From Novosphingobium sp. B1 (GTDB lineage Bacteria; Pseudomonadota; Alphaproteobacteria; Sphingomonadales; Sphingomonadaceae), in contig NZ_FWXL01000002.1 in assembly GCF_900176395.1 (NCBI RefSeq), forward strand, positions 62,001 through 126,000: a stretch of DNA of 64,000 nucleotides. Direction: 5' to 3'. The position numbers and the translations under genes are program-made. Below the pieces are notes generated by a model. That model was not told the DNA's origin. It saw nothing but the letters and a program-made list of their open reading frames with translations, and did no database searches. Shown one piece after another: positions 17,424 through 27,830 of this stretch (position 1 is the stretch's first letter; each line of letters opens with the position of its first letter).

Positions 17424-19106
17424 GTGAACGATGACAAGGATGCCAAGCCGATGACCTTCTCGATCAACCGCCGGGGCCTGCTCGCCGCTTTTGGATCGGG
17501 TGCCGGCATCGGTCTGGCTCCGGTTGCCGGTGCCGCGCCCTTGGTGACGAGTGCTGCGTTCCTGCACGGCGTGGCCAGTGGTGATCCGTCTGCCGATGGC
17601 GCCATTATCTGGACGCGTGCGACCGTGCCCGTCGGCAAGAGCGGCGATGTGCCGTTGACATGGCACGTGGCGCGCTCGGCATCTGGCAAACCGGTCAAGT
17701 CCGGCACGGTCACTGCGACGGCCGCCGCCGATAACACGGCGAAAGTCGACGTCTCCGGCCTCTCCCCGGCGACCGAATACTGGTACTGGTTCCAGTCAGG
17801 TGACGGCAAGACCACCCCAAAGGGGCGCTTCCGGACGCTGCCGACCGGCAAGACCGACCAGCTCGTCATCGCCTTGGCGACATGCCAGTTGTATCCGGGC
17901 GGCTTCTTCAACGCCTATGAGGACATGGCGAAGCTGAAGAGGCTCGATGCCGTCGTGCATCTGGGCGACTATATCTACGAATATGGTGCCGATGGTTACG
18001 GGGCCGAGACCGGCAAGAAGACGGGCCGCTTGCCCGACCCATCTCACGAGATTGTCACCCTCGATGATTATCGGCGGCGGCATGCCCAGGTGAAGGCCGA
18101 CCCGCAGATGCAGATGGCCCACGCCCGGGCCGCGTTCATCTGCGTGTGGGACGATCACGAAGTTGCCAATGACTCATGGATTGGCGGCGCTGAAAACCAC
18201 GACCCTGCTCGCGAAGGCGACTGGCGCGCACGCAAGGCGGCGGCATTGCAGGCCTATTTCGAATGGATGCCGATCCGCGCCCCCCGGAACGCAGATGAAC
18301 CGGCAGCGATCTACCGCAGCTTCGAGTTCGGTGATCTTGCCACCCTGGCGATGGTCGAAACGCGGTTGCTGGCCCGATCGCCGCAGATTGCATCCAAGGG
18401 GACGGCACCAGACGCGGCCGAAGTGGCGGAAATGCTTGCCGCGCGGCAGGATCCGTCGCGCGAATTGCTTGGCGCGCAGCAGATGAAATGGCTCGAAGGC
18501 GTGCTTGCCGGTTCGGTGAAGGCGGGCAAGCCGTGGCAGATGCTTGGCAATCAGGTGGTCATGGCCCGCGTCCCCGGTCCGGATCTGCGCAAGGCTGTGG
18601 GCGATGAAGCCTACGAAGCGATGGTCGCGCGGCTACCCGAAAGCTACCGCACGCTTATTGCAAAGGCCCAGATTGCCTACGCGCAGGGTTTGCCATTCAA
18701 TCTCGATGCCTGGGACGGCTACCCGGTAGCGCGTGAGCGGCTCTATGCCATGCTGCGTCGTGTCGGTGCCAATCCCCTCGCCTTCGCCGGCGACAGCCAC
18801 GCTGCCTGGGCCAACAATCTTCACGATGACAGCGGGCTGCGCATCGGTACAGAATTCGGCACCACGGCGATCACCAGCCCGTCCTATGGTTCGCTGCTGC
18901 CAGGGCTGGGCAAGATCATCGCCCAGCAAAGCCCCGAAGTTGCCTTCTGCGATCAGGACCTGAAGGGCTACACGATCGTTACCCTGAGCCCGGAGACAGC
19001 AACGGCAGAGTTCGTGACCGTTTCGACGGTCACGTCACGCCAGTTCACCCGGGGCATCGCCGCAAGGTACGAGGCACGCAAGGGAACTCTGCGCGCAATC
19101 GCGTAG
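17424..19106 (+). CDS. phoD: PhoD-family alkaline phosphatase/phosphodiesterase
   Basis: A 560-residue exported phosphoesterase. A twin-arginine-like signal (INRRGLLAAFGSGAG) points to Tat export, as known for PhoD. The PhoD N-terminal domain (FLHGVASGDPSADGAIIWTR) is followed by the metallophosphatase core: ALATCQ, VVHLGDYIYEYG, FICVWDDHEVANDSW and FAGDSHAAWANNL, giving the metal-binding Asp, Cys, His and Asn residues. PhoD enzymes release phosphate from phosphodiesters and monoesters. The start is GTG at 17424; an ATG at 17451 is also possible. The preceding TonB receptor suggests coordinated organophosphate use, yet I saw no clear Pho box. Confidence 0.88.
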   Translation: MNDDKDAKPMTFSINRRGLLAAFGSGAGIGLAPVAGAAPLVTSAAFLHGVASGDPSADGAIIWTRATVPVGKSGDVPLTWHVARSASGKPVKSGTVTATAAADNTAKVDVSGLSPATEYWYWFQSGDGKTTPKGRFRTLPTGKTDQLVIALATCQLYPGGFFNAYEDMAKLKRLDAVVHLGDYIYEYGADGYGAETGKKTGRLPDPSHEIVTLDDYRRRHAQVKADPQMQMAHARAAFICVWDDHEVANDSWIGGAENHDPAREGDWRARKAAALQAYFEWMPIRAPRNADEPAAIYRSFEFGDLATLAMVETRLLARSPQIASKGTAPDAAEVAEMLAARQDPSRELLGAQQMKWLEGVLAGSVKAGKPWQMLGNQVVMARVPGPDLRKAVGDEAYEAMVARLPESYRTLIAKAQIAYAQGLPFNLDAWDGYPVARERLYAMLRRVGANPLAFAGDSHAAWANNLHDDSGLRIGTEFGTTAITSPSYGSLLPGLGKIIAQQSPEVAFCDQDLKGYTIVTLSPETATAEFVTVSTVTSRQFTRGIAARYEARKGTLRAIA

Positions 19107-19131
19107 GGTTCGCACCAAATGCGCCCCTGCC

Positions 19132-22100
19132 TCAAGCTTCGCCAATCGCGGGGCCAGCGTCCCGGTTGGCCGAATAGGCAAGCTTTGCCGGGAGCGTGAG
19201 ACGGATCTCGGTGCCGAAGCCCTTGGCACTTTCCACGCGGAGCTTCCCGCCGACGGAAACCATGCGCTCGCGCATTCCGAGAATCCCGAAGTGCCCCTTG
19301 GGCGACCCACTGGCCAGGGTCTCGGCATCCATCCCGATGCCGTTGTCCCGGACGAAGGCATCGAATTCCCAGCGACCGTAACGCACGCCCACTTCTATGC
19401 GGCTCGCCTGCGAATGGCAGGCCGCATTGTTCAACGCCTCACCCACCACGGCAAGGATATCGTCCATGATGCCCGATGCGATCGGGCGCGGTGGGCGTTG
19501 CACGACAAGCGGGGCAATCAGATCCTGCGGATATATCTCATTGTGCATGAGCCTTGCGAGTTCCTTGTGAAAATCGCGGACGCGGGTACGGCGCAAACCG
19601 GTGACGCGTTCACGGCCTTCGACCAGCATCTCCTCGGCCCGGTCCAGTGCCGGCAAAAGCACCGCTTGCGCTGAAGGATCGTCGGCATAGCGATCGGCCA
19701 CAGCCTGGAAGCGCAGGACCAGACCCTGGACCCCCTGAATCATCGTGTCGTGCAATTCTCGGGCTATGCGCTCGCGTTCGGCCGTGCGGGCCATCATGCT
19801 GGTGCGGATGCGAGCCGCGACCTGTCGCAGGCGCATTTCGTAAAGCCCATAAAGGGCTGCGGCGACGGCCAGCACGGCAGTGACGCGAAACCACCAGGTC
19901 TGGTGGAAGGCCCGCTCGATATGGAACTTTGCAGCCGCCGGGACTGTGCTCCAGACCCCGTCCTCGTTGGCTGCCATCACTTCGAAACGATATTCCCCCG
20001 GCCCAAGGTTGGCAAAGGCGGCTGTGCGCTGCGAGGATTCCAGCCACGGACCGGTCCCCCCGACCAGACGTTACCGGAATCGCACACGCTCGGGCACGGC
20101 GAGCGAGGTTGCCGTGTAGTCGATCTCGACGCGCGATGTGCCCTCCGGCAGGCTGGCCCCGGCGGCGAAGCGTTGGTCGGGGCCCGTGCGAATGCGCAAT
20201 ACCTCGACGGTGGGCGGCAGGGTGTTGAGGCTGATTTTGCCTGGATCGATGCTGGATATATTGCCGCGCGTGGCAAACCATATTCGACCATCGCCGCCGG
20301 CCACGATCTGCGCGCCTGACGATTTCTGGGCGAAGCTAGCCAGTCCGTCGCGGAAATCGAAAAGCCGGTAGGGTACACTCACGCCCGGGTGCGCCAGTGC
20401 GCGCTTCAACTGCGGCAATGGCATGCTGACCAGACCAGTATCGCCTATCATCCAGACGGTCCCGGCAGCGCTTTGGGTCATGCCATTTATCGAACCGGCC
20501 CAGGGATAGCGTGCCGGTTCGAGCAAGGGCTGCCCAGCGAGAAAAGGCGCAGCAAGACCGGCAGCGCCGCTCAACAGGACCGTGCCATCCACGGCTAGTA
20601 TGCCCTCGACGATGCCGCGCGGCATTTGCCTGTCGGTCAGCGCAACGAATTGGGTATCCGCCAGCGGGGGCGCTGAGCCCCGAAACTGGATCGCCGCGCG
20701 TCCGTCAGCGAGGATGACGACATTGCCGGGGAGCGCGCCCGGACCCGTCGAGCCGGCGACGACATGCGCCTTCCCCCCATGCAAGACCCACAGACCTTTC
20801 TGCAGCGCCGGCAGCCACAGGCGCCCACTCCGATCCTCGCCGCACGAATTTGGCGCGAAGCTATCGGGCACAGGATAAGGCCGACTGCGACCGTCGCTGG
20901 TCATCAGGATTGCCCGCCCACGTTCGACGATCCACAGGCCTCCGCTATTGGCCGCGCAGATTGCCTCGATCAGGCCTGCGCCATGCGCGACGCGGACAGG
21001 ATCTTTCCCGCTTGCGACGCGGAAGAGATCATGATCATCGGCAATGAAGACCGTCCCATCACGTGTTGCGGCAAGCATGTGATTTGCCGAGGCGTTAGCC
21101 ACTATTCCCGGCGCAGCGATAATAGGAACGCGGCGGAGCATGTTGAGGCCCATCTCGCCCCCGATCCAGATGTTGCCTTCGCGGTCCTCGAACAAGGCTC
21201 GAACCGGGTTGGACAACAGACCCCCGCGCGTATCCAGCCCAAGCACCGTCGCCCGCCCAGTCTTACTGAGGCTTGGGACGCGAACGACGCCGTTGCTCCA
21301 GGTCGCGCCCCAGAAGTCTCCATGCCTGTCGAACAGCGTACGGATCGCAAACGGGGTGGCGAATTCGGTTCCTCCCCTTATCAGAACATCGTCCCGGGCA
21401 ATCAGGCGGGTTCTCGTCTTCTCGGTAAGCCAGATCGCTCCATCGGAGGCCTGCGCGAGCGTCGCGCGGGGCACGGTGGGGATGCCGGTCGGTTCGAACC
21501 GCTGCGCGTGCGGCCTTTTGCGATAGACCCCGCTTTCGGTGGTCAGCCAAATGGTACCGTCCTTGGCGAACAGCGGATTCCACGCTGGCTCCTGCGGAAG
21601 GCCGGATGTCTCGTCAAATTCGGTCCATCGCCCTGCGGACCATCGTGCCAGCGAACGTGTTCCACGCCCCCCGCGCGTAACCCAGATGGCACCATCCGGG
21701 CCTTGCGCTAGATCGTTCACCTCGCGCGAGGGGTTGGGCATGCCCGCATCGCGCAGGCGTCCGGCGCGCCAGATCATCACGCCCCTGCTGCGGGCAAGGC
21801 CAATCCACATCGTGCCATCGCGTGCCGCGAGCAAGCGGGCGACGACCAGACGGTCAGGTCTGCTTGGGCCTGGGCCGATTCGCTCGAAGGTGCGTCCGTC
21901 AAACCGGGTCAGACCTTCCACACCCCCGATCCACAAGAAGCCATCGGCTGACTGGGCGATGGCATTTATGCGGCTGGGCGCGCCTTCTTCAAGCGACCAG
22001 TGCCGGAGTTTGAAACCACGCAGCGCCCGCCCGCCATCTTCCGCGTCGACCGTGGCAAGGGCGGGCAGGAAAGACGTGGGGGCAAGCGCCAGGATGAGGG

Positions 22101-22185
22101 CTGCCGCAGCTACGAGGCGCGCGACATATCTTCTGATCAGGTCAAAGTTCAATGATGCCCCGCTTTGCAGCGGTGGTAACGGCAT
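19132..22185 (-). pseudogene. two-component propeller sensor histidine kinase interrupted by one in-frame TAA
   Basis: One continuous minus-strand frame of 1,018 codons is cut at codon 705 by a TAA (20071-20073). The upstream part has a signal peptide, about 14 propeller repeats (DGFLWIGGVEGLTRFDG, DGTIWLTTESGVYRK) and the start of the Y_Y_Y domain; TAA replaces the Tyr expected in VRFRYRL. Downstream, still in frame, are the rest of Y_Y_Y, a membrane segment, HisKA_3 (RIARELHDTMIQGVQGL) and the ATPase domain (GEALNN, RDNGIGMD, GHFGILGMRERM). A restart at a GTG near 19980 could give a sensor-less kinase. The start at 22185 overlaps the regulator gene; a TTG at 22152 is an alternative. Confidence 0.85.
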
Positions 22186-22795
22186 GGGTACGGTCGCTTA
22201 CGCGCAGCTTGCCGAAGATGCTCTTGATATTGGACTTGATCGTCTCTTCGGCGACGCCAAGCTTCCAAGCGACCTGCTTGTTGGAATGACCGCCGGCAAT
22301 CATCTGCAGCACCTCAACCTCACGCGGGGACAACGAATCCTCGATGGCATGCAGCGCGATGTCCTGGGCCACATCGGGGTGGAGATGCCGCTGTCCGCGA
22401 TGTACGGCGCGAATCGCGTCAAGCAGTTCGCGGCGCAGACTGGACTTCAGCAGGAAGCCTGCGGCACCCGCGCGCATCGCTTCGAGCGCCTTGGCGTCAC
22501 CCGAATAGGTGGTCAGCACGATGATGTGCGCGTCCGGGTGTGCAGCCCGGATCTTCTCGATCGCCTCGACGCCGTTCATTTCGGGCATGCGCAAATCCAT
22601 CAGCACGACATCGGGGCGGAGCGCTTCGTAAAGGGCGATTGCCTGAAGGCCTGTTGCGGCTTCTCCGGCCACTTCCATGTCCTTCTGCATCGAGATGATC
22701 GCGCTGACGCCTTCACGCAGGATGGGATGATCGTCCGCAACGAGGATGCGGATCAGGTCAGCGTTCCCCGCCGGCATTTTGAATGTAATCCCCAA
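22142..22795 (-). CDS. LuxR/NarL-family response regulator
   Basis: A 217-residue two-component regulator. The receiver domain has LVADDHPILREGV (acidic pocket), phospho-acceptor Asp in VLMDLRMPEMNG, and GFLLKS (Lys). The C-terminal LuxR helix-turn-helix is SLSPREVEVLQMIAGGHSNKQVAWKLGVAEETIKSNIKSIFGKL. It lies upstream of, and overlaps, the interrupted propeller kinase, its evident partner. The pair is convergent with the TonB receptor and PhoD genes and may control them, though this is inference. An internal ATG at 22777 would shorten it by six residues. Confidence 0.9.
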   Translation of the reverse strand: MGITFKMPAGNADLIRILVADDHPILREGVSAIISMQKDMEVAGEAATGLQAIALYEALRPDVVLMDLRMPEMNGVEAIEKIRAAHPDAHIIVLTTYSGDAKALEAMRAGAAGFLLKSSLRRELLDAIRAVHRGQRHLHPDVAQDIALHAIEDSLSPREVEVLQMIAGGHSNKQVAWKLGVAEETIKSNIKSIFGKLRVSDRTHAVTTAAKRGIIEL

Positions 22796-22969
22796 TCAGT
22801 GTTGCCCGATGCCTTCCGACGCTCGGGAAAGTGCTTGCCACGCTCTGCAGAATACCACGAACCGGTGGGGGTTTACAGCCACCCGAAAGCGGGCCGGAGG
22901 TTCCCTCGACCGGGTGTATCGTGAAGGTCCGATGCGGATCATCCTTGTGGCGTAACAGGGGGAACGGAC

Positions 22970-23938
22970 ATGGCCGCAGACGCCGCGCATCCACGCATTA
23001 CATTGGAACGACGCGATTTTCTTGCCGCGGGTTCGCTGGCAGCGGCATTGGCAACCATGCCCTCGCTTGCACTTTCCAAGGACACTCTTGCTTCAGGAGA
23101 ACGCCGGATGGCTACGATCACCACCAAGGACGGGACGCAGATCTTCTACAAGGACTGGGGGCCGAAGGACGCGCCGGCCATCATGTTCCACCACGGCTGG
23201 CCGCTGACGGCGGACGACTGGGACAACCAGATGATGTTCTTCCTGCAAGCCGGTTATCGCGTGATCGCGCACGACCGTCGCGGGCATGGTCGTTCGACAC
23301 AGACCTTTTCCGGCAACGAGATGGACACCTATGCAGCCGACGTCGCCGAGCTGACCGATCATCTTGATCTTCGCGGCGCGATTCATATCGGCCATTCCAC
23401 GGGCGGCGGCGAGGTAGCGCGCTACGTCGCTCGGGCGCGTCCGGGGCGGGTCTCCAAGGCCGTCCTGATCGGCTCGGTTACTCCGCTGATGCTGAAGACG
23501 GCCGCCAATCCCGATGGTCTGCCGATCGAATTCTTCGACGGGTTCCGGGCCGCACACATTGCCAACCGCTCGCAGCTTTATCGCGATGTCCCGAGCGGAC
23601 CGTTTTACGGCTTCAATCGGCCCGATGTGAAAATCAGCCAAGGCTTGATCGACAACTGGTTTCGCCAGGGAATGGCGGGCGGTGCCAAACCGCTTTACGA
23701 CTGCATCAAGGCTTTCTCGGAGACCGACTTCTCCGACGATCTCAAGGCGATCACCGTGCCGGTGCTGCTGCAACACGGCGAGGATGACCAGGTTGTCCCG
23801 ATCGGCCCTTCTGCCCATGCGGCAATCAAGCTGCTCAAGAAGGGGACGCTCAAGACCTACCCAGGACTGTCGCACGGCATGGCATCTACCCACCCTGAGG
23901 TGATCAACGCCGACATCCTGGCTTTCATCAAGGCTTGA
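22970..23938 (+). CDS. exported alpha/beta hydrolase (non-haem chloroperoxidase-like)
   Basis: A 322-residue alpha/beta-hydrolase with a twin-arginine signal ([22 protein letters not shown]), so probably periplasmic. The core begins [11 protein letters not shown] and has the oxyanion [11 protein letters not shown], the nucleophile elbow [14 protein letters not shown], the acid HGEDDQVVP and the His in LSHGMAS. These match cofactor-free haloperoxidases/esterases. It opens a cluster with Dps, an isochorismatase-like hydrolase, XapX, an amidohydrolase and DoxX, a combination seen as a stress-response cluster in proteobacteria. About 175 bases separate it from the divergent regulator gene. Exact substrate unknown. 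Confidence 0.85.
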   Translation: MAADAAHPRITLERRDFLAAGSLAAALATMPSLALSKDTLASGERRMATITTKDGTQIFYKDWGPKDAPAIMFHHGWPLTADDWDNQMMFFLQAGYRVIAHDRRGHGRSTQTFSGNEMDTYAADVAELTDHLDLRGAIHIGHSTGGGEVARYVARARPGRVSKAVLIGSVTPLMLKTAANPDGLPIEFFDGFRAAHIANRSQLYRDVPSGPFYGFNRPDVKISQGLIDNWFRQGMAGGAKPLYDCIKAFSETDFSDDLKAITVPVLLQHGEDDQVVPIGPSAHAAIKLLKKGTLKTYPGLSHGMASTHPEVINADILAFIKA

Positions 23939-23942
23939 GGCA

Positions 23943-24425
23943 ATGAGCTTCACCAGCCGCATCGATCTTTCGGAAAACGTACGCAAGCAGGCCTGCGGAT
24001 TGCTGCAGGCCCGCCTGTCGGATGCTCTCGATCTGGAAGCGCAGGCCAAGCAAGCGCACTGGAACGTCAAGGGACCGCATTTCCTGCAACTACACCAGTT
24101 GTTCGACGCCGTGCACGACGAGATCGAGCAGTTCGTCGATCTGCTGGCCGAGCGCATCACCACTCTGGGGCATGTCGCCGATGGGCGCGTGGCAACCACC
24201 GCCGCAGCGACCACGCTCTATGGCTATCCTCTGGAGGCCGCTGGCGGCGAGGCGCACCTCAAGGCGCTGGCCGCCAGCCTCGGCGCGTTCGGCAAGGCCG
24301 TGCGCGAGGCAATCGATCAAGCGAGCGTGATTGGCGATGCCGACACGGCGGACCTGTTCACACAGGTCTCGCGCGAGACCGACAAGCAGCTCTGGTTCCT
24401 CGAAGCGCACCTGCTGGCGCACTGA
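23943..24425 (+). CDS. dps: Dps-family DNA-binding/ferritin-like protein
   Basis: A 160-residue four-helix Dps protein that oxidises and stores iron using peroxide and can protect DNA. The ferroxidase motif is KQAHWNVKGPHFLQLHQLFD, then DEIEQFVDLLAERI, supplying the inter-subunit His, Asp and Glu ligands. The length is normal. It starts four bases after the hydrolase stop, so the two are co-transcribed. Location beside a haloperoxidase-like enzyme agrees with oxidative-stress protection. No lysine-rich DNA-binding tail is visible at the N-terminus. Confidence 0.92.
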   Translation: MSFTSRIDLSENVRKQACGLLQARLSDALDLEAQAKQAHWNVKGPHFLQLHQLFDAVHDEIEQFVDLLAERITTLGHVADGRVATTAAATTLYGYPLEAAGGEAHLKALAASLGAFGKAVREAIDQASVIGDADTADLFTQVSRETDKQLWFLEAHLLAH

Positions 24426-24453
24426 TCCCGCAAATACCCTCAGGAGAAATTCC

Positions 24454-25131
24454 ATGTCCTTCCGATCCCAGAAGCTGATCAACGCCGACGACACGCTGTT
24501 CATCTTCATCGATCACCAGCCGCAGATGGCGTTTGGTGTGACGAGCATCGACCGCCAGTCCCTCAAGAATAACACCGTGGCATTGGCCAAGGCCGCCAAG
24601 CTGTTTGGCGTGCCGATCATCTTGACAGCGGTGGAGACCGAAAGCTTCTCGGGCTACATCTGGCCAGAACTGCTCGACGTGGTTCAGCAGAAGCCGATCG
24701 AGCGCACCTCGATGAATTCGTGGGATTCAGAGGAACTCGTCGCGCAGGTGAAGGCGAGCGGCAAGAAGAAGCTCGTCATCGCCGCGTTGTGGACCGAGGC
24801 CTGCCTGCTGTTCCCCACGCTTTGCGCGATCGAGGAAGGGTTTGAGATCTACTTCGTTACCGATGCTTTAGGCGGCACTTCGCTAGAAGCGCACGAAGCA
24901 GCGATCCGGCGCATGGAACAGGCCGGTGCCCATCCCCTGACCACGATCAATGCCTTGCTCGAACTCCAGCGCGACTGGGCGCATCGCGATACATACAACG
25001 GCGTGATGGATATCGTGCGGGAGCACTTCGGCGCTTACGGCATGGGCGTCGACTATGCCTATACCATGGTCCACAAGGCCCCGCAGCGTGGCACTTTCCC
25101 GCACGAGGCACCGCAGCCTGAAGGCCAATGA
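24454..25131 (+). CDS. isochorismatase-family (YcaC-like) cysteine hydrolase
   Basis: A 225-residue member of the isochorismatase-like hydrolases. The catalytic Asp is in FIFIDHQPQMAFGV and the nucleophilic Cys in ALWTEACLLFPTL; the bulge before Cys and the region VTDALGGTSLEAHEAAIRRM are typical of YcaC-type proteins. The frame continues upstream inside dps, but AGGAGA before the ATG at 24454 and the family N-terminus decide the start. It is the third gene of the stress cluster. The natural substrate of this subgroup is not established. Confidence 0.88.
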   Translation: MSFRSQKLINADDTLFIFIDHQPQMAFGVTSIDRQSLKNNTVALAKAAKLFGVPIILTAVETESFSGYIWPELLDVVQQKPIERTSMNSWDSEELVAQVKASGKKKLVIAALWTEACLLFPTLCAIEEGFEIYFVTDALGGTSLEAHEAAIRRMEQAGAHPLTTINALLELQRDWAHRDTYNGVMDIVREHFGAYGMGVDYAYTMVHKAPQRGTFPHEAPQPEGQ

Positions 25132-25164
25132 TCTCCTGTTGGCCAAATCGGAAGCCTCCTGCCC

Positions 25165-25410
25165 ATGAAACCCTATCTCGCCGCTCTTGGCATCGGACTG
25201 CTGGTCGGTGCCCTCTACAGCCTGCTTGGTACGCGATCGCCCGCCCCTCCCGCGGTCGCGCTACTCGGCTTGCTTGGCATGCTGCTGGGCGAACAGGCCG
25301 TGCCGCTGGCGAAACGGGTGATCCATGGACAGGAGGTCGCCTCGTTCTGGAAAAGCAGCTGTGCCGAGCGGGTAACGGGCCTGCCCCCCGTCCCGGATGA
25401 CGCGACATGA
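25165..25410 (+). CDS. XapX domain-containing small membrane protein
   Basis: An 81-residue protein with MKPYLAALGIGLLVGALYSLLG and PPAVALLGLLGMLLGEQAVPLAKR, two hydrophobic segments that define the XapX domain. Its role is unknown; XapX genes often sit beside hydrolases or xanthosine genes. The stop overlaps the ATG of the amidohydrolase gene by four bases, showing translational coupling. Confidence 0.85.
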   Translation: MKPYLAALGIGLLVGALYSLLGTRSPAPPAVALLGLLGMLLGEQAVPLAKRVIHGQEVASFWKSSCAERVTGLPPVPDDAT

Positions 25411-27355
25411 ACGCGAACCGCCGCGAGACTCTGGTCGGCGCGCTGGGTGCCTCGGCCTTATCCCTGCTCCCCGGCCTTGCCCGCGCCGCCGACAGAAAGC
25501 CCAAGTCAATGCGCGACGACCTGATCATCGTGAACGCCCTCGTCACCACGCTCGACCGCGAGAACCCCCGTGCCGCAGCCGTGGCGATCCGTCACGGGCG
25601 CTTTCTAACGGTAGGTTCCGAACAGGAAGTGCGCGCAGCGTCGCCTGATGCGACTGTGATCGACGCCGGGGGCCGGCGTATGATCCCCGGACTTATCGAC
25701 AGCCATATGCACATCATCCGCGGCGGGCTGAACTTCAACATGGAACTGCGCTGGGACGGCGTCCCGACCCTGGCCGACGCGATGGCGATGCTGAAAGCGC
25801 AGGTGGACCGGACGCCAGCACCGCAATGGGTGCGCGTAGTCGGAGGCTTTACCGAACACCAGTTCGCCGAGAAGCGCCTGCCCACGCTCGCAGAACTGAA
25901 TGCGGTTGCGCCCGATACGCCGGTGTTCATCCTCCACCTTTACGACCGTGCATTACTCAATGCCGCGGCGCTGCGCGTGGTGGGATATGGCAAGGACACG
26001 CCCAATCCTCCCGGCGGAGAGATCGTCCGCGATTCAGCCGGCAACCCCACGGGGTTGCTGCTGGCGCAACCCAACGCGACCATCCTCTATTCGACGCTGG
26101 CCAAGGGGCCGAAGCTGCCCGAGGATTACCAGATCAACTCCACCCGCCACTTCATGCGCGAGGTCAATTCGCTGGGCGTGACCAGCGTGATCGATGCCGG
26201 CGGCGGTTTCCAGAACTATCCTGACGATTACCACGTGATCGAGAAGCTGCACGATGATGGTCAACTGACCGTGCGCATCAGCTACAACCTATTCACCCAA
26301 AAGCCGAAAGAGGAACTTGCCGACTTTGCGGGCTGGGTGAAGCAGGTCACGCCGGGGCAGGGCGACGACAGCTATCGCCACAACGGGGCGGGCGAAATGC
26401 TGGTCTATTCGGCGGCCGACTTCGAGGATTTTCGCGTGGCGCGGCCCGACATGCCGCCGTCGATGGAAGGTGATCTCGAGCCGGTGATCCGCCTGCTGGC
26501 CGAGAACCGCTGGCCGTGGCGCCTGCACGCGACCTATGACGAGACGATCGGGCGAGCGCTCGACGTCTACGAGACGGTCAACCGCGACGTGCCGCTGGCC
26601 GGCATCAACTGGTTCTTCGACCACGCCGAGACCATCAGCGAACGCAATATCGACCGCATCGCCGCTTTGGGTGGAGGCATCGCGGTACAGCACCGCATGG
26701 CCTATCAGGGCGAATACTTCGTCGAGCGATATGGTGCTCGCGCCGCCGAACGCACCCCGCCGATCGCGCGTATGCTCGCGGCGGGCATTCCGGTCGGAGC
26801 AGGCACGGATGCCACCCGCGTGGCGAGCTACAATCCCTGGGTATCGCTCTCTTGGCTCGTCACTGGACGCACGATCGGCGGCCTTTCGCTCTACCCCGGC
26901 GCGAACCGGGTGAGCCGCGAGAAGGCGCTGGCGATGTGGACGCACGAGAATACCTGGTTTTCCAGCGAGGTTGGCAAGAAGGGGCAGATCAAGGCCGGGC
27001 AACTGGCCGACTGTGCATTGCTCTCGGCCGATTACTTCGCCGTGCCAGAGCACGACATCCCGCATATTCGTCCGTGCTTACTTTGCTCGGCGGCGAGGTC
27101 GTGCATGGGGAAGGCGATTTCGGCCCGATTGCCCCCGCACTTCCGGCGCCCATGCCTGATTGGTCCCCGGTGCGCATGTTCGGCGGCTATTACCGTGAAC
27201 CGGAAACGGCGGCGAAGATGGCCAGCGCCTGCGGCTGCGCTTCGGCTTGCGGGGTTCACGGCCATGACCACGCCTCCGCCCTGGGTGCGAGCGTTTCAGC
27301 AGGCGACGTCCAGAGCTTCTGGGGTGCGCTTGGTTGCGGTTGCTGGGCAGTCTGA
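25407..27355 (+). pseudogene. exported amidohydrolase, frameshifted near 27070
   Basis: An amidohydrolase-3-type enzyme with an N-terminal signal (RRETLVGALGASALSLLPGLARA), the metal-binding IDSHMHI, HATYDE, FFDHAE and the late VGAGTDATRVASYNPW. The frame is correct to about HDIPHIR (27070). The conserved C-terminus SVLTLLGGEVVHGEG, SPVRMFGGY, CGCASACGVHGHDH and SFWGALGCGCWAV then appears in another frame and stops at 27355. Restoring one base gives 649 residues. As sequenced, the first frame runs into the DoxX gene, making an artificial 793-residue fusion. Overlaps XapX by four bases. Sequencing error or a real recent lesion are both possible. Confidence 0.85.
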
Positions 27356-27359
27356 TGCG

Positions 27360-27788
27360 ATGAGAGATGCCGAGCCACGCCTTGTCCATGTGGTGCTCGA
27401 TTGGCCGCCGACGTGGTTTCTTGCCCGTCTCCTGCTGGTCGGCGCCTACATGATCGGCGGCCTTGCAAAGCTGACCGACTGGAACGCTGCGGTGGCCGAG
27501 CAGGCGCACTTCGCGATGAGCCCTCCTGCGCTGTGGGCCGGACTGACCATCGCGGTAGAGATCATCGGTCCAATGCTGATCCTGCTGGGGCGGTTGGTCT
27601 GGCTTGGCGCAGGTATGCTTGGGGTATTCACCCTGCTCGCCGCGTTCGTCGCAAATCCTTTCTGGCAGATGGCCGGACAAGCGCGGTTCGCTGCGACCAA
27701 CGCCTTCTTTGAACATGTCGGGCTTGTCGGCGGCTTCATCCTCGCGGCCTTGGTGGCCGAACATGCGCGAAGAACCGGACGGCCCTGA
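27360..27788 (+). CDS. DoxX-family membrane protein
   Basis: A 142-residue protein with about four membrane segments: FLARLLLVGAYMIGGLAKLTDW, PALWAGLTIAVEIIGPMLILLG, AGMLGVFTLLAAFVANPFW and VGLVGGFILAALVAEHARR. GGLAKL followed by AVAEQAHFAMS and EIIGPMLILLGR follow the DoxX pattern. The ATG at 27360 is four bases after the true amidohydrolase stop at 27355. It is in frame with the first part of the amidohydrolase only because of the frameshift. It belongs to the same operon; DoxX proteins are linked to thiol/oxidative stress but have no fixed function. Confidence 0.85.
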   Translation: MRDAEPRLVHVVLDWPPTWFLARLLLVGAYMIGGLAKLTDWNAAVAEQAHFAMSPPALWAGLTIAVEIIGPMLILLGRLVWLGAGMLGVFTLLAAFVANPFWQMAGQARFAATNAFFEHVGLVGGFILAALVAEHARRTGRP

Positions 27789-27830
27789 TCGGCCTCGACA
27801 ATCGCACTTCGGGCCCGCCGTGGAGAGATT

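Noticed and set aside
16470..17666. Minus-strand open frame of 398 codons
   Set aside because: Antisense to the TonB receptor and PhoD genes; composition is Arg/His-rich and without recognisable domains.
25407..27788. A single 793-residue amidohydrolase-DoxX fusion protein
   Set aside because: The linker is frameshift junk; the conserved amidohydrolase C-terminus is in another frame and stops at 27355, four bases before a normal DoxX start.
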